A stretch of 64,000 nt of DNA. Source: Bacteroidota bacterium (lineage in GTDB: Bacteria > Bacteroidota > Bacteroidia > Bacteroidales > Porphyromonadaceae). Positions 19,544 to 28,710 of this stretch are shown piece by piece (within the stretch, counting starts at the first letter, position 1; each line of letters opens with the position of its first letter). The notes under the pieces were generated by a model. That model made no database searches. It saw only the letters and a list, made by a program, of their open reading frames with translations, and was not told where the DNA came from. The translations under genes and the position numbers were made by a program. Location of the stretch: the NCBI GenBank assembly GCA_023389855.1, contig JAEWDZ010000004.1, forward strand, positions 434,001 through 498,000. Direction: 5' to 3'.

Positions 19544-20335
19544 TTATTCTTGCATGAAAGATACTGTGCTCGTCGTCTTCACTTTAATAGAAACATTACC
19601 TATAGGCGAAGCAACGCTTCCTTCAAGTGGTAATGTTGTAAGGAGATTGATAGGTATACCCGTTTCGCGATGTATTTCATAGCTCATACTTCCGATACCC
19701 TTCATAGGAACACCTTGCAAGTTTTCATCAACATTCCACTTTTGCTCCATAATGTAAAAGTTTTCGTTTACGTCTGCAAGAGTTGTTTGAAAAAGTTTAT
19801 TCTTTTTCTTTTTTTCGACTGTTTTTCCCTTTTCAATAGGCTGTTCGGGATAAATTCTACCTAAGAAATCATCGAGGATTTCATATATTTTTTCAGCATC
19901 TTTCTGGTCGAGGCCTTCAGAAATAGGCTTAACTTGTCCGACAAGCACAAAGTATTGAGTAATTTCAGCCTGCACGATTTTGGATGTGACTTTTTTCAGG
20001 TTGTCACTTATTTCACTCTTTTCCGTATCAGCTGCTGAGAATTTTTGTTCTTTTCCATCTGTATTAATACTTACTTCATACTTGTTGATCACACAATTGA
20101 TCACGTAATTATCGCCTTTTTTCTCCATGATAGAAAAAACAAACTCGATATTTGCAGTTTGGTTTGTTTTATTAACTCCTTTCATAGGAATATTCACCTC
20201 CGTTTCTGTAAAAGTAGATGCTTTGAAAGGAACCTTTACATTGGGCGTGAGATTCAGACGCACATCATATTGTTGGGCTACTGCCATCGATATGGCAAAA
20301 AATAATGTAGCTATCGAAAATAGAAACTTTTTCAT
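19544..20335 (-). CDS. Unrecognised exported protein
   Basis: A 263-residue protein with a cleavable signal peptide (MKKFLFSIATLFFAISMAVAQ); the second of two close ATGs is taken as the start. The mature part is beta-rich and highly charged, with a lysine cluster (EKKKKNK) near residue 176. It starts YDVRLNLTPN and keeps a V-P-F-K theme that loosely recalls the DUF6263 proteins of Bacteroidales, but this is a weak resemblance. It is separated from ribBA by only about 27 bases and is probably the third gene of that operon. No function is proposed. Confidence 0.65.
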   Translation of the reverse strand: MKKFLFSIATLFFAISMAVAQQYDVRLNLTPNVKVPFKASTFTETEVNIPMKGVNKTNQTANIEFVFSIMEKKGDNYVINCVINKYEVSINTDGKEQKFSAADTEKSEISDNLKKVTSKIVQAEITQYFVLVGQVKPISEGLDQKDAEKIYEILDDFLGRIYPEQPIEKGKTVEKKKKNKLFQTTLADVNENFYIMEQKWNVDENLQGVPMKGIGSMSYEIHRETGIPINLLTTLPLEGSVASPIGNVSIKVKTTSTVSFMQE

Positions 20336-20362
20336 ATGCATTGTACTATTAAATTGTGTGTG

Positions 20363-21586
20363 TTATTTGATATTGTGAAGGTCGTGTCCCATTCGTTCTT
20401 TTTTAGTTTTGAGATAGACCTCATTAAATTTATTTGGCGCAACTTCTATTGGTACCACTTCAACAACTTCCAGACCGTAGGCCTCGAGACCGATACGCTT
20501 TACAGGATTGTTGGTCAGTAGGCGCATCTTAGTTACACCGATGGAACGAAGCATTTGTGCACCTACACCATAGTCTCTCTCATCCGCTTTGTAACCGAGG
20601 TGTAGATTCGCATCAACGGTATCAAGACCTTGCTCTTGCAGTTTGTATGCTTTCATTTTAGCCATGAAACCAATACCACGTCCCTCCTGGTTAAGGTAGA
20701 TGATAGCTCCATTACCCTCTTTCTCTATGAGTTCCATAGATTTCCTTAGTTGCTCTCCGCATTCGCAGCGACAAGAAGAAAATACATCACCCGTGATACA
20801 ACTGGAGTGTACCCTTACAAGCGTTGGTTTAGTAGGATCTATATCTCCTTTAATCAATGCGATATGCTCAAGACCATTACTTTTTTGCTTGAAAGGTATA
20901 AGTTTGAAGTTCCCATGTGCTGTAGGGAGCTGAATCGCTTCACCTTCTTCAAGTATATTATCGGTTTTGAGTCTATATGCAATAAGATCTTTTATTGAAA
21001 TGATCTTCATATCCCACTGTTTAGCCATTTCGACCAATTGTGGAAGTCTTGCCATGGTGCCATCCTCGTTAATGATTTCTATAAGGGCAGCAACAGGTTG
21101 CATACCCGCCAATTTAGCCAAGTCTACAGCAGCCTCTGTATGACCAGCTCGACGTAGTACTCCTCGACTTTTCGCCTTGAGGGGATTGATATGCCCTGGA
21201 CGAGCCAAATCGACAGGTCTTGTATTGGGATCTGCTAAGGCTTTAATCGTCATCGCCCTATCATACATGGAAACTCCCGTTGTACATCCATGGCCTATAA
21301 GATCCACAGTCACTGTAAAAGGAGTCTCGTGCAGAGAGGTATTGTCTGTCACCTGCATAGGCAATTCTAAGCGCTGGGCTATCTCTTCAGCTATGGGGGT
21401 ACATAATACGCCCCGTCCATAGCGCATCATAAAGTTGACCTTTTCAGGGGTTATTTTTTCTGCTGCAATAATGAAATCACCCTCATTTTCACGATCTTCA
21501 TCATCTACAACAATTACGAATTTTCCCTCCTTAAAATCTTTAAGGACTTCTTCAATTGAGTTTAATTCAATTTCGTTTTTTTCCAT
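20363..21586 (-). CDS. ribBA: Bifunctional 3,4-dihydroxy-2-butanone-4-phosphate synthase / GTP cyclohydrolase II
   Basis: A 407-residue fusion enzyme feeding both branches of riboflavin synthesis. The N-terminal RibB half (about 1-205) makes dihydroxybutanone phosphate from ribulose 5-phosphate and contains VDDEDRENEGDF and GHTEAAVDLA. The C-terminal RibA half opens GTP to the pyrimidine precursor and contains the zinc-binding cysteines in SSCITGDVFSSCRCECG, NQEGRGIGF, and YGVGAQMLRSIGV. The length is normal. No FMN riboswitch is visible upstream; the gene follows the permease gene by 23 bases, so it probably depends on that promoter. The high flavin demand of Rnf, elsewhere in this window, makes the presence of the pathway unsurprising. 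Confidence 0.96.
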   Translation of the reverse strand: MEKNEIELNSIEEVLKDFKEGKFVIVVDDEDRENEGDFIIAAEKITPEKVNFMMRYGRGVLCTPIAEEIAQRLELPMQVTDNTSLHETPFTVTVDLIGHGCTTGVSMYDRAMTIKALADPNTRPVDLARPGHINPLKAKSRGVLRRAGHTEAAVDLAKLAGMQPVAALIEIINEDGTMARLPQLVEMAKQWDMKIISIKDLIAYRLKTDNILEEGEAIQLPTAHGNFKLIPFKQKSNGLEHIALIKGDIDPTKPTLVRVHSSCITGDVFSSCRCECGEQLRKSMELIEKEGNGAIIYLNQEGRGIGFMAKMKAYKLQEQGLDTVDANLHLGYKADERDYGVGAQMLRSIGVTKMRLLTNNPVKRIGLEAYGLEVVEVVPIEVAPNKFNEVYLKTKKERMGHDLHNIK

Positions 21587-21609
21587 ATATCGTCGTGGCT
21601 CTTATAGAG

Positions 21610-23604
21610 TTAGTTGTTTAAGTTTTCTTCCAAAGTATAGCTCTTATTATTTTCTTCTATGGCGATCAGCCTCTCGAGCTGTATTATTTTTTCGTCTATG
21701 AGTGCAAGTCGATCTCTTAATCGCCTTTTCTCCATGTAAAGGTAAGCAATAATTGGCAAAGAGAGTGGCAAGCAAACGATAAAAATTGCAAAAGTCCATC
21801 TTTGCTTAGGGATATAGAAAAGGATTTTTCTCTTTAATATAGGCAACTCTGCTAGCATAGTAGAAACCTTTAAAGAAGGATAATCGAGCAATTTCTCTAC
21901 CATTTCTTCTAGAGAAAGGAAGGCCTCATACTGGGCCTTATCAAGGAAAAGCAAAGACTTTTGCGAGTATTTCCCCCGCATAAAAGGGGTATCTCTAAGA
22001 TGTGAAATTTTATCTTTTGTTGCTTGCAAGAGGGAGTATGCTTGGTCTGAGGGGAGAGGGTTAACAACTAACTCTCGCATACGTAACTCTCTTTTCTTTT
22101 TCTTGAATACACTCTTTACCCGCATAAAAAGAGCATCGACATTAAGAGATGCCGAATCTCTGGTGGCCTGATAGGTCAGGAATACTCCTAGAGGCAAAAG
22201 GGCCAATGTACTGATCCACATACCTATCCATACAGGCCATTGACCATTATAGCCCATCTTATATCCATAGGTGTCTATCATATAATAGACGATAAAGAGC
22301 AATATACAGGTAACCATAGGAGTACCGATACCACCTTTTCTAATGATCGCTCCAAGAGGTGCTCCAATAAAGAAGAAAACGATGCATGCAACGGGAAAAG
22401 TAAATTTACGATGCCGCTCTTGGTCGTGAGTACGATAGAAATAGGCTTGCCAATCGTATTCCGAATAGAAATAGTTGGCTTCATCACTCATTGTACGGAG
22501 TCTTTCTGCTACATGGTTCAACGCTTCTATTTTCTGTTTTACAGGTGCTGCTGCGACAAGGCTATCGACGTTTACTTGCATAGCTGCTGCTTTCTTCTCT
22601 ATCGCGATTATAGACTTCTGTAGCTGAGCAGTAGTATCTTGATAGTTATTGGCAAGACCCTCATAACGCATGTCGTTGGCTCTTTGCAAAAGAGACGTAG
22701 CATTCCTTTCTCCTATGCTATCCAATGTATAAAGAGCGGTATCTCGGATATAACGTGTTAGCTGAAATAGATTTTTTCCTACATATTGATTTCTCAGATC
22801 ATTATCACTTTGTAATTTAAAATTGGCATCAAAAGGAATGACAATCTGCTTGAAAAGAAACTTCTCTTTATAAAACGAATTGGGAACATCAGCTCCATAG
22901 CCACTCGCTGGCGCAGAGGGAGAAAAAGATTTTTTCATTTGCTGGAAGCTTTCGCCATGGTAGAGATCGAGCGTGAGAAAAGTTTTGGTATTGTCCATCG
23001 TAAGCTTTCCAGAATCAGCCCTTATTATGCGAGTTTCTTCAACACCTTGGGAAATATCATATAGGAGGACGCCCAATAAGGCTTTTTCTTTTCTATTTTT
23101 CTTTTGGACGAAGATGCTATAATTGTTGATACCATTGTAAAAACTCCCCTCAGGGATCTCTAGATCAGGTTGCTTATCCCGTACGGAAAAGGCTATTTGA
23201 TAGAATTTGACCTGAGCATCCATCATTACCGTATTGAGATATACAAAAAGGCCCACAGCCAACGTACTGCATATCAGAAAAAGTGGAATCATCACCTTAT
23301 GAAGAGGGATCCCAGCACTTTTTATGGCAAGGAGTTCAAGGCGTTCGCCCATACCTCCGAAGGTCATTAGCGAAGCAAGAAGTACGCCAAGAGGCAAGGA
23401 GGTAGGCAATACCATAACCGCCACGTGAACGAATATTTTGGCCAACGTCCACATATCCAAGCCCTTCCCTACAAAGTCGTCGGTGTATCGCCACATAAAC
23501 TGCATAAATACGACAAACCAACAGATAAAAAAGGTCATCAGCAGCAGAGGAATAAACTGCTGCAACATATATATATGGATCCTTTTTATCCCAAAGGTAC
23601 GCAT
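21610..23604 (-). CDS. LptF/LptG family (YjgP/YjgQ) lipopolysaccharide export permease
   Basis: A 664-residue inner-membrane protein of the LptF/G family, the permease half of the LPS-extracting ABC transporter. The N-terminus RIHIYMLQQFIPLLLMTFFICWFVVFMQF and MVLPTSLPLGVLLASLMTFGGMGERLELLAIKSAGIP (about 75-110) are typical of the family. Residues about 150-390 form the large periplasmic beta-jellyroll with an inserted helical stretch. Three more helices follow at about 410-490, then a long C-terminal region (about 500-664) with another membrane pair and a coiled coil. Bacteroidota members are much longer than the 360 residues of E. coli LptF/G, so this length is not a fusion artefact. LptF and LptG cannot be told apart here. 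Confidence 0.88.
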   Translation of the reverse strand: MRTFGIKRIHIYMLQQFIPLLLMTFFICWFVVFMQFMWRYTDDFVGKGLDMWTLAKIFVHVAVMVLPTSLPLGVLLASLMTFGGMGERLELLAIKSAGIPLHKVMIPLFLICSTLAVGLFVYLNTVMMDAQVKFYQIAFSVRDKQPDLEIPEGSFYNGINNYSIFVQKKNRKEKALLGVLLYDISQGVEETRIIRADSGKLTMDNTKTFLTLDLYHGESFQQMKKSFSPSAPASGYGADVPNSFYKEKFLFKQIVIPFDANFKLQSDNDLRNQYVGKNLFQLTRYIRDTALYTLDSIGERNATSLLQRANDMRYEGLANNYQDTTAQLQKSIIAIEKKAAAMQVNVDSLVAAAPVKQKIEALNHVAERLRTMSDEANYFYSEYDWQAYFYRTHDQERHRKFTFPVACIVFFFIGAPLGAIIRKGGIGTPMVTCILLFIVYYMIDTYGYKMGYNGQWPVWIGMWISTLALLPLGVFLTYQATRDSASLNVDALFMRVKSVFKKKKRELRMRELVVNPLPSDQAYSLLQATKDKISHLRDTPFMRGKYSQKSLLFLDKAQYEAFLSLEEMVEKLLDYPSLKVSTMLAELPILKRKILFYIPKQRWTFAIFIVCLPLSLPIIAYLYMEKRRLRDRLALIDEKIIQLERLIAIEENNKSYTLEENLNN

Positions 23605-23629
23605 TGCTACTTTTCAGCGTTGTTTCAGA

Positions 23630-23637
23630 CAAAGGTA
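23630..23637 (-). promoter_or_regulatory. Probable -7 element of the lptF-ribBA operon
   Basis: TACCTTTG on the minus strand matches TAnnTTTG and lies 26 bases before the ATG. No clear -33 TTG is seen at the 20-base spacing. Confidence 0.5.
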
Positions 23638-24018
23638 CTATTTTTATACGAATTTTGAGAGATAAATGCAACCTTATTTTTCATCTAATTCGTTAGTAAA
23701 AAGAGGAATATCTGCCACAAAATAATTGAAAAAAAATTGAATTAACATTAAACTATTCATAATTAAAAAAGTAAACTACCTCATTGATAATCTAAGAGCA
23801 TCATTCACCAAGAGATTTTATCAAGAATATTCATAAAAGAAGAATCTACCTGTAGAAAACAGATAGATCAAAAAGGCCGATAAAAAGATAAAATTGATCA
23901 CAGTAGCGAGGAAGATATCCTCGATGTCTCTCCTATCGGCATTACGATAGAGAAGAAACACTCTGTAGCAGATAAGTAATCGCAATGCGACACGTACTTG
24001 GAAGCTATTCAAACTGTG
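23638..24018. other. Intergenic region between tRNA-Arg and the lptF-type gene
   Basis: No well-supported gene. A 63-codon minus-strand frame (23821-24012), starting with TTG 7 bases after the tRNA, codes for a hydrophobic peptide and is not counted as a gene. The rest is AT-rich. Confidence 0.5.
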
Positions 24019-24092
24019 TGATCGGGATGGGATTCGAACCCATGGCCGTCTGCTTAGAAGGCAGATGCTCTATCCAGCTGAGCTACCCGACC
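24019..24092 (-). tRNA. tRNA-Arg (anticodon UCU)
   Basis: A full cloverleaf can be drawn on the minus strand. The acceptor is GGTCGGG paired with CCCGATC (one G-T pair), with discriminator A. The D arm contains AGCTCAGCTGGATAGAGC. The anticodon arm is TCTGC-CTTCTAA-GCAGA with anticodon TCT, reading AGA. The T arm is TGGG-TTCGAAT-CCCA. CCA is not encoded. Confidence 0.97.
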
Positions 24093-24165
24093 GTTTTACA
24101 AGCTCTCCTTTCGAGTCATTCGTCTGCGGAAAGCGAAAGAAGAGAGCGGTATCACATGACGCATG

Positions 24166-24173
24166 CAAAGGTA
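24166..24173 (-). promoter_or_regulatory. Possible -7 element for tRNA-Arg
   Basis: TACCTTTG on the minus strand lies 73 bases before the mature tRNA 5' end. At the 20-base spacing upstream the sequence is GTG instead of TTG. Confidence 0.4.
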
Positions 24174-24454
24174 GCACATTTTTCTCAATTATCCACTTTT
24201 TCCCTTATTTTTTTTGTATTTAGAACGAGTTCTTTTGTACACCCACAAGTGTATAGGGGCTAGATCTCAAATAATGAGCCCCTCTTTCTCCTTATCATTC
24301 ATCAACAAAAAAAATAGAATATCCATACCGAAGTCTGTCCTAAATTTTAGCGATTAACTAGGAATAATGGAAATAAAACTTATGTCATTTTATCCTTCAA
24401 AGAAAAACAAAATGCAAGTAAGGAGTGAATCCACTATTTTTTTATCGCAGACTG

Positions 24455-24485
24455 TTGTAAAAGTCTGGATATTTATTTATCTTTG
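24455..24485 (+). promoter_or_regulatory. Promoter of the rocD-ctlX-pruA operon
   Basis: TTG (24455-24457), exactly 20 bases, then TATCTTTG (24478-24485): a good match to the Bacteroidota -33/-7 consensus. The leader to the rocD ATG would be about 190 bases. Confidence 0.7.
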
Positions 24486-24684
24486 TAGTAAGATGGTTTC
24501 TGTTTTACGATCAGAGTACGTTTGTATCGATTTTTTGAAGGTTTCGATCTCAATGGAAGAAGACGAATACAAACTTTTTTTGTGAATACGGATCCCATCT
24601 GCCCATGTAAGAAGCTATTATATAAGCATAGATTTACCATTCCATATCTAGTATATTAATTGAGACAAAATAATAATAAGGAAT

Positions 24685-25920
24685 ATGATCAACATTAGTA
24701 GCAAAGCACAGCACTATATAGACTTAGAAAACAAGTATGGTGCACATAATTATCATCCTCTATCTGTGGTTCTAAACAAAGGGCGCGGAGCGAAAGTATG
24801 GGATGTCGACGGAAAAGAATATTTCGATTTTCTCTCTTCCTATAGTGCCGTAAATCAAGGACACTGCCATCCCCGTATTCTGAATGCGCTGAAAGAACAG
24901 GTAGATAAAATATGCCTCACATCTCGTGCTTTCTACAACGACTGCCTAGGAGAAATGGAACAATTTTTTCATGAGACCTTTGGCTATGACAAGATGCTCC
25001 CTATGAATACAGGTGCAGAAGCTGTAGAAACAGCTCTCAAATTAGCGCGTAGATGGGGATATCGGGTAAAAAATATTCCTGAAAACGAATCCTACATCGT
25101 TGTTTGCGGTGGCAACTTTCATGGACGCACGATCACGATCGTATCTATAAGTACTGATCCAGACAGTTATAGCGACTATGGACCTTTTACCCCTGGTTTC
25201 ATTAAGATCCCATACAACGACGCAGAAGCTCTTGAGCAAGTAATCCAAGAAAAAGGAAAGTATATTGCAGCATTCCTAGCGGAGCCCATCCAGGGAGAAG
25301 CAGGTGTAGTTGTCCCTGATGAAGGCTACCTCAAAAAGTGCTATCAATTGTGCCACGACAATAACATCCTTTTCATTGCAGACGAAATCCAGACTGGTAT
25401 TGCCCGTACAGGAAAGATGCTTGCCTGCGACCACGAAGGTGTGCGCCCCGATATTGTATGTTTAGGAAAAGCAATAAGTGGTGGCGTGCTTCCCATCAGT
25501 GCGGTCCTAGCAGATGATGAAATCATGCTTACGATCAAACCGGGTGAGCATGGCTCTACTTTTGGGGGATTCCCTCCTGCTTGCCGCGTTGCGATAGAAG
25601 CTCTTCGTGTAGTCAAGGATGAAAATATGGCTGAGCATGCAGAGGAAATGGGGCGTATCTTCCGCGAGGAATTAATAAAGATCAATTCTCCTTTTATCGA
25701 GATCGTTCGTGGCAAAGGACTCCTTAATGCTATCGTCATAAAAAAACACAAAGAGGACGTCACAGCATGGGACATCTGTGAGCAATTTGCGACCAATGGA
25801 CTTTTGGCTAAACCTACTCACGGGCATATTATTCGCTTAGCACCCCCTCTCTGTATTACCAAGGAAGAGCTCCTTGAGGCTGTAGCTATCATTGCAAAGA
25901 GTTTAAGTGAATTGGCATAA
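24685..25920 (+). CDS. rocD: Ornithine aminotransferase
   Basis: A 411-residue class III PLP-dependent aminotransferase that transfers the delta-amino group of ornithine to 2-oxoglutarate, giving glutamate semialdehyde (pyrroline-5-carboxylate) and glutamate. The PLP-binding lysine is Lys262 in LGKAISGG and the pyridine-binding aspartate Asp233 in IADEIQTG. NTGAEAVETALKLARRWGY (108-126) is the cofactor phosphate region typical of ornithine rather than acetylornithine aminotransferases. The length is normal. The next gene starts 3 bases after its stop, and that gene and pruA supply the preceding and following steps of the same pathway. Confidence 0.95.
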   Translation: MINISSKAQHYIDLENKYGAHNYHPLSVVLNKGRGAKVWDVDGKEYFDFLSSYSAVNQGHCHPRILNALKEQVDKICLTSRAFYNDCLGEMEQFFHETFGYDKMLPMNTGAEAVETALKLARRWGYRVKNIPENESYIVVCGGNFHGRTITIVSISTDPDSYSDYGPFTPGFIKIPYNDAEALEQVIQEKGKYIAAFLAEPIQGEAGVVVPDEGYLKKCYQLCHDNNILFIADEIQTGIARTGKMLACDHEGVRPDIVCLGKAISGGVLPISAVLADDEIMLTIKPGEHGSTFGGFPPACRVAIEALRVVKDENMAEHAEEMGRIFREELIKINSPFIEIVRGKGLLNAIVIKKHKEDVTAWDICEQFATNGLLAKPTHGHIIRLAPPLCITKEELLEAVAIIAKSLSELA

Positions 25921-25923
25921 GCT

Positions 25924-26838
25924 ATGACCAGAAGACAAAATACGAATAAGGTACTGATGGTACGCCCAGCTTATTTTGGATTCAATGAAGAAACAGCTGC
26001 CAGTAATCTGTACCAAGACAGGGACTTTTACGAACCTGATGCCACGAAGCAAGCTCAGCAAGAGTTTGACAGTTATGTACAACTTTTGCGAGATCACGGA
26101 GTCGATGTATGGGTTTTGCAAGATACCCCCGAACCACGTACGCCCGACTCAATATTTCCAAACAATTGGTTTAGCACACATATTACAGGCGAACTGATTC
26201 TATATCCGATGCTTGCAGAAAATCGCCGTCGTGAAAGAAAAGCAGAGGCCCTTACAACGGTGGGTATGCTCCCTGGAGTCACTAAAATAATTAACCTATC
26301 TGGTTTTGAGAAAGAAAACCTCTATCTCGAAGGCACCGGGAGTATGTGTATTGATCGGGTAAATAAGATTGTTTACTGCTGTGCAAGTGAACGAAGTAGT
26401 GACAAGATTTTGCAAGAATTTTGTCGGGAGATGGATTATACCTACGTATATTTTCACTCCAAGGACGAAAATGGCAATCCTATCTATCATACCAATGTGA
26501 TGATGGCCGTATGTAACAAATACTGTGTCATATGCTTGGAAAGTATAGAAGATGAGAAGGAACGCCGTACGGTAGAAGATAAGTTAACTTCTACAGGACA
26601 TATACTCTTTCCGATTAGCAGGGCTCAAGTGCGCCAATTTGCGGGAAACATGATCGAGCTTATCGACCCAGAGGGTAAATCCCTTTTGATCATGAGCAAC
26701 TCAGCCTACGAGTCTCTATCTCCAGAGCAGCTCTCGTTCCTCGAAAGCTACAGTACTATCTTACATCCAGACCTTCATACTATCGAAAGCATAGGTGGCG
26801 GATCAGCACGTTGCATGGTAGCCGAACTCTTTTTATAA
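25924..26838 (+). CDS. ctlX: Citrulline hydrolase (amidinotransferase superfamily)
   Basis: A 304-residue guanidino-modifying enzyme of the CtlX type, which hydrolyses citrulline to ornithine, ammonia and CO2. Recognisable parts are TPDSIFPNNW (73-82), YLEGTGSM (134-141), PIYHTNVMM (187-195) and the C-terminal GGGSARCMVAEL (291-302). From the superfamily pattern the catalytic residues should be Glu136, His189 and Cys297, all present. Substrate choice cannot be proven from motifs alone, since dimethylarginine and arginine hydrolases share the fold, but the position between rocD and pruA argues for a product that is ornithine. It is 3 bases from rocD and 30 from pruA. Confidence 0.85.
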   Translation: MTRRQNTNKVLMVRPAYFGFNEETAASNLYQDRDFYEPDATKQAQQEFDSYVQLLRDHGVDVWVLQDTPEPRTPDSIFPNNWFSTHITGELILYPMLAENRRRERKAEALTTVGMLPGVTKIINLSGFEKENLYLEGTGSMCIDRVNKIVYCCASERSSDKILQEFCREMDYTYVYFHSKDENGNPIYHTNVMMAVCNKYCVICLESIEDEKERRTVEDKLTSTGHILFPISRAQVRQFAGNMIELIDPEGKSLLIMSNSAYESLSPEQLSFLESYSTILHPDLHTIESIGGGSARCMVAELFL

Positions 26839-26868
26839 ACAAAACTCTCCAAAAGAACATTATAGCGT

Positions 26869-28503
26869 ATGAATAATTCGATCTATCTTTTCGAAAAACC
26901 AAAAAACGAACCTGTATATAGCTATGCTCCAGGCTCACCCGAAAGAGCTAAACTACAAGAAGCTCTTAAAGAACTGGAAAGCACCCAATGGGAAATAGCA
27001 CCCATAATCGGAGGAAAAGAAATAAAAACAGGCGACACAGGCAAAGTAGTGATGCCTCATGACCACAAGCATGTACTGGCCACCTATCACAAGGTAAGAG
27101 AGCAGGACGTAGAACAAGCTATAAAAGTAGCTCTGGATGCCCATAAAGAGTGGCAACGTCTTCCTTGGACAGAACGCGCATCCGTTCTTATGCGTATAGC
27201 CCAACTCATAGCAGGGAAATATCGTTACTTACTCAATGCCTCTTTGATGCTGGGACAAAGTAAAAACCCTATGCAAGCAGAGATTGACGCGCCCTGTGAG
27301 TTGATTGACTTCCTTACTTTCAGCACTTACTATGCGGGAAAAATATATAGCGACCAACCCATCAGCGATCTCACAATGCTCAATCGCATGGAATACCGCT
27401 CTCTAGAAGGGTTTGTGTTTGCTGTGACACCTTTTAATTTTACGAGTATAGCTTCTAACCTCAATCTAGCACCTGCGATGATGGGCAATGTATCCCTCTG
27501 GAAGCCCTCAACGACATCGCTCTACAGCAATTACCTCTTAATGAAAATCTTCAAAGAAGCGGGCTTACCCGATGGCGTGGTAAACTTCCTCCCTGGAAAA
27601 GGTAGTTTGATCGGCAATATTGTTACGGCGAGTGAGCATCTTGCCGGATTCCATTTCACTGGATCTACAGATACATTCAATCATCTGTGGAAAAGTATTG
27701 CAGGCAATATTGACCGATATCGCACATACCCAAGAATAGTAGGCGAAACTGGCGGCAAAAACTTTGTGATGGCACATCCTTCCGCCTGCGAAAAAGAAGT
27801 TGCTGTAGCCTTGGTGCGTGGAGCGTTTGAATACCAAGGTCAAAAATGCTCCGCTGCAAGCAGAGCCTATATTCCCAAGAGCATGTGGCCAAAAGTCAAA
27901 GAGCACATGAGCGATATGCTGGGCACAATAAAAATGGGAGACGTTCGAGATTTCTCCAATTTCGTTAACGCAGTTATTGACGAAGCGTCATTCGACAACC
28001 TCCAGCAATACATCGAAAGAGCTAAAGCAAGCAATGATGCTGAAGTAGTTATGGGTGGTAAATGTGACAAATCAGTAGGTTATTTTGTTGAGCCAACCGT
28101 TATCGAAGCAAAAACGCCAAACTACGAAACAATGACTACTGAGCTATTTGGACCAGTGCTTACTGTATACGTTTATGATGATAACAAATATACCGAAACA
28201 CTGCATCTCGTAGACGAGACGAGCATGTATGGACTTACCGGAAGCATATTCTCTTACGATCGATACGCGACCGAAGAAGCTCTGCAAACGCTTACTCATG
28301 CCGCTGGAAACTTCTATATCAACGACAAGCCTACAGGAGCAGTCGTTGGTCAGCAACCCTTTGGAGGATCGAGAGCCTCTGGAACCAACGACAAAGCAGG
28401 CGGCCCCATCAATTTGCTCAAATGGTGTAGTCCTCGCTGTATTAAAGAAACTTACTGTCCTCCTACAGACTACCGATATCCATTCCTTGCCGAAGACAAA
28501 TAA
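26869..28503 (+). CDS. pruA: 1-Pyrroline-5-carboxylate dehydrogenase
   Basis: A 544-residue aldehyde dehydrogenase that oxidises glutamate semialdehyde (from pyrroline-5-carboxylate) to glutamate with NAD+. The catalytic cysteine is Cys327 in YQGQKCSAASR and the general base Glu293 in VGETGGKNF. FTGSTDTF (263-270) lies in the nucleotide-binding part, and PFGGSRASGTNDKAGG near the C-terminus is typical of this enzyme group. It is a stand-alone dehydrogenase without a proline dehydrogenase domain, so in this operon its substrate comes from ornithine through RocD. A strong terminator follows 20 bases after the stop. Confidence 0.95.
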   Translation: MNNSIYLFEKPKNEPVYSYAPGSPERAKLQEALKELESTQWEIAPIIGGKEIKTGDTGKVVMPHDHKHVLATYHKVREQDVEQAIKVALDAHKEWQRLPWTERASVLMRIAQLIAGKYRYLLNASLMLGQSKNPMQAEIDAPCELIDFLTFSTYYAGKIYSDQPISDLTMLNRMEYRSLEGFVFAVTPFNFTSIASNLNLAPAMMGNVSLWKPSTTSLYSNYLLMKIFKEAGLPDGVVNFLPGKGSLIGNIVTASEHLAGFHFTGSTDTFNHLWKSIAGNIDRYRTYPRIVGETGGKNFVMAHPSACEKEVAVALVRGAFEYQGQKCSAASRAYIPKSMWPKVKEHMSDMLGTIKMGDVRDFSNFVNAVIDEASFDNLQQYIERAKASNDAEVVMGGKCDKSVGYFVEPTVIEAKTPNYETMTTELFGPVLTVYVYDDNKYTETLHLVDETSMYGLTGSIFSYDRYATEEALQTLTHAAGNFYINDKPTGAVVGQQPFGGSRASGTNDKAGGPINLLKWCSPRCIKETYCPPTDYRYPFLAEDK

Positions 28504-28521
28504 ATCTTTATGCACTAAATA

Positions 28522-28566
28522 GAGAATCCCCCTCTCCTTTTCGGATCGAGGGGGATTCTTCTTATT
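28522..28566 (+). terminator. Terminator of the rocD-ctlX-pruA operon
   Basis: An 11-bp perfect GC-rich stem (28524-28534 with 28548-28558), extendable by one pair, is followed by TTCTTCTTATT. Confidence 0.9.
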
Positions 28567-28710
28567 CAAGATGAATTATCAAACAGTTACTTTCATGTAG
28601 AAAAGAATAAGTCAAATTGGCATAATACTAAGATTGGCAAGGTTTTTGCATAAACCGCAAATAATACTTAGTAAGTATCCTATTTGAAAAAGAGAAATAT
28701 TGAGATAAAC

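Larger units (their letters stand above)
24093..24684. other. Gene-free region with the tRNA and rocD promoters
   Basis: About 590 bases with no supported gene. It contains the -7 element for tRNA-Arg (24166-24173, minus), a weak hairpin near 24254-24282 (AGGGGCT with AGCCCCT), and the rocD promoter. A 72-codon frame at 24367-24585 covers that promoter and is rejected. Confidence 0.6.

Noticed and set aside
21587..21609. FMN riboswitch before ribBA
   Set aside because: The gap to the upstream gene is only 23 bases, too short for the element.
23821..24012. 63-codon minus-strand frame coding for a hydrophobic peptide just after tRNA-Arg
   Set aside because: Begins with TTG only 7 bases after the tRNA. 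The codon use looks somewhat coding and it could be a small membrane protein or a remnant, but support is too weak.
24019..24092. tRNA-Arg as an integration site of a mobile element
   Set aside because: No integrase, no repeat of the tRNA 3' end and no foreign genes were found nearby.
24367..24585. 72-codon frame upstream of rocD
   Set aside because: Overlaps the well-matched rocD promoter and shows no protein features.
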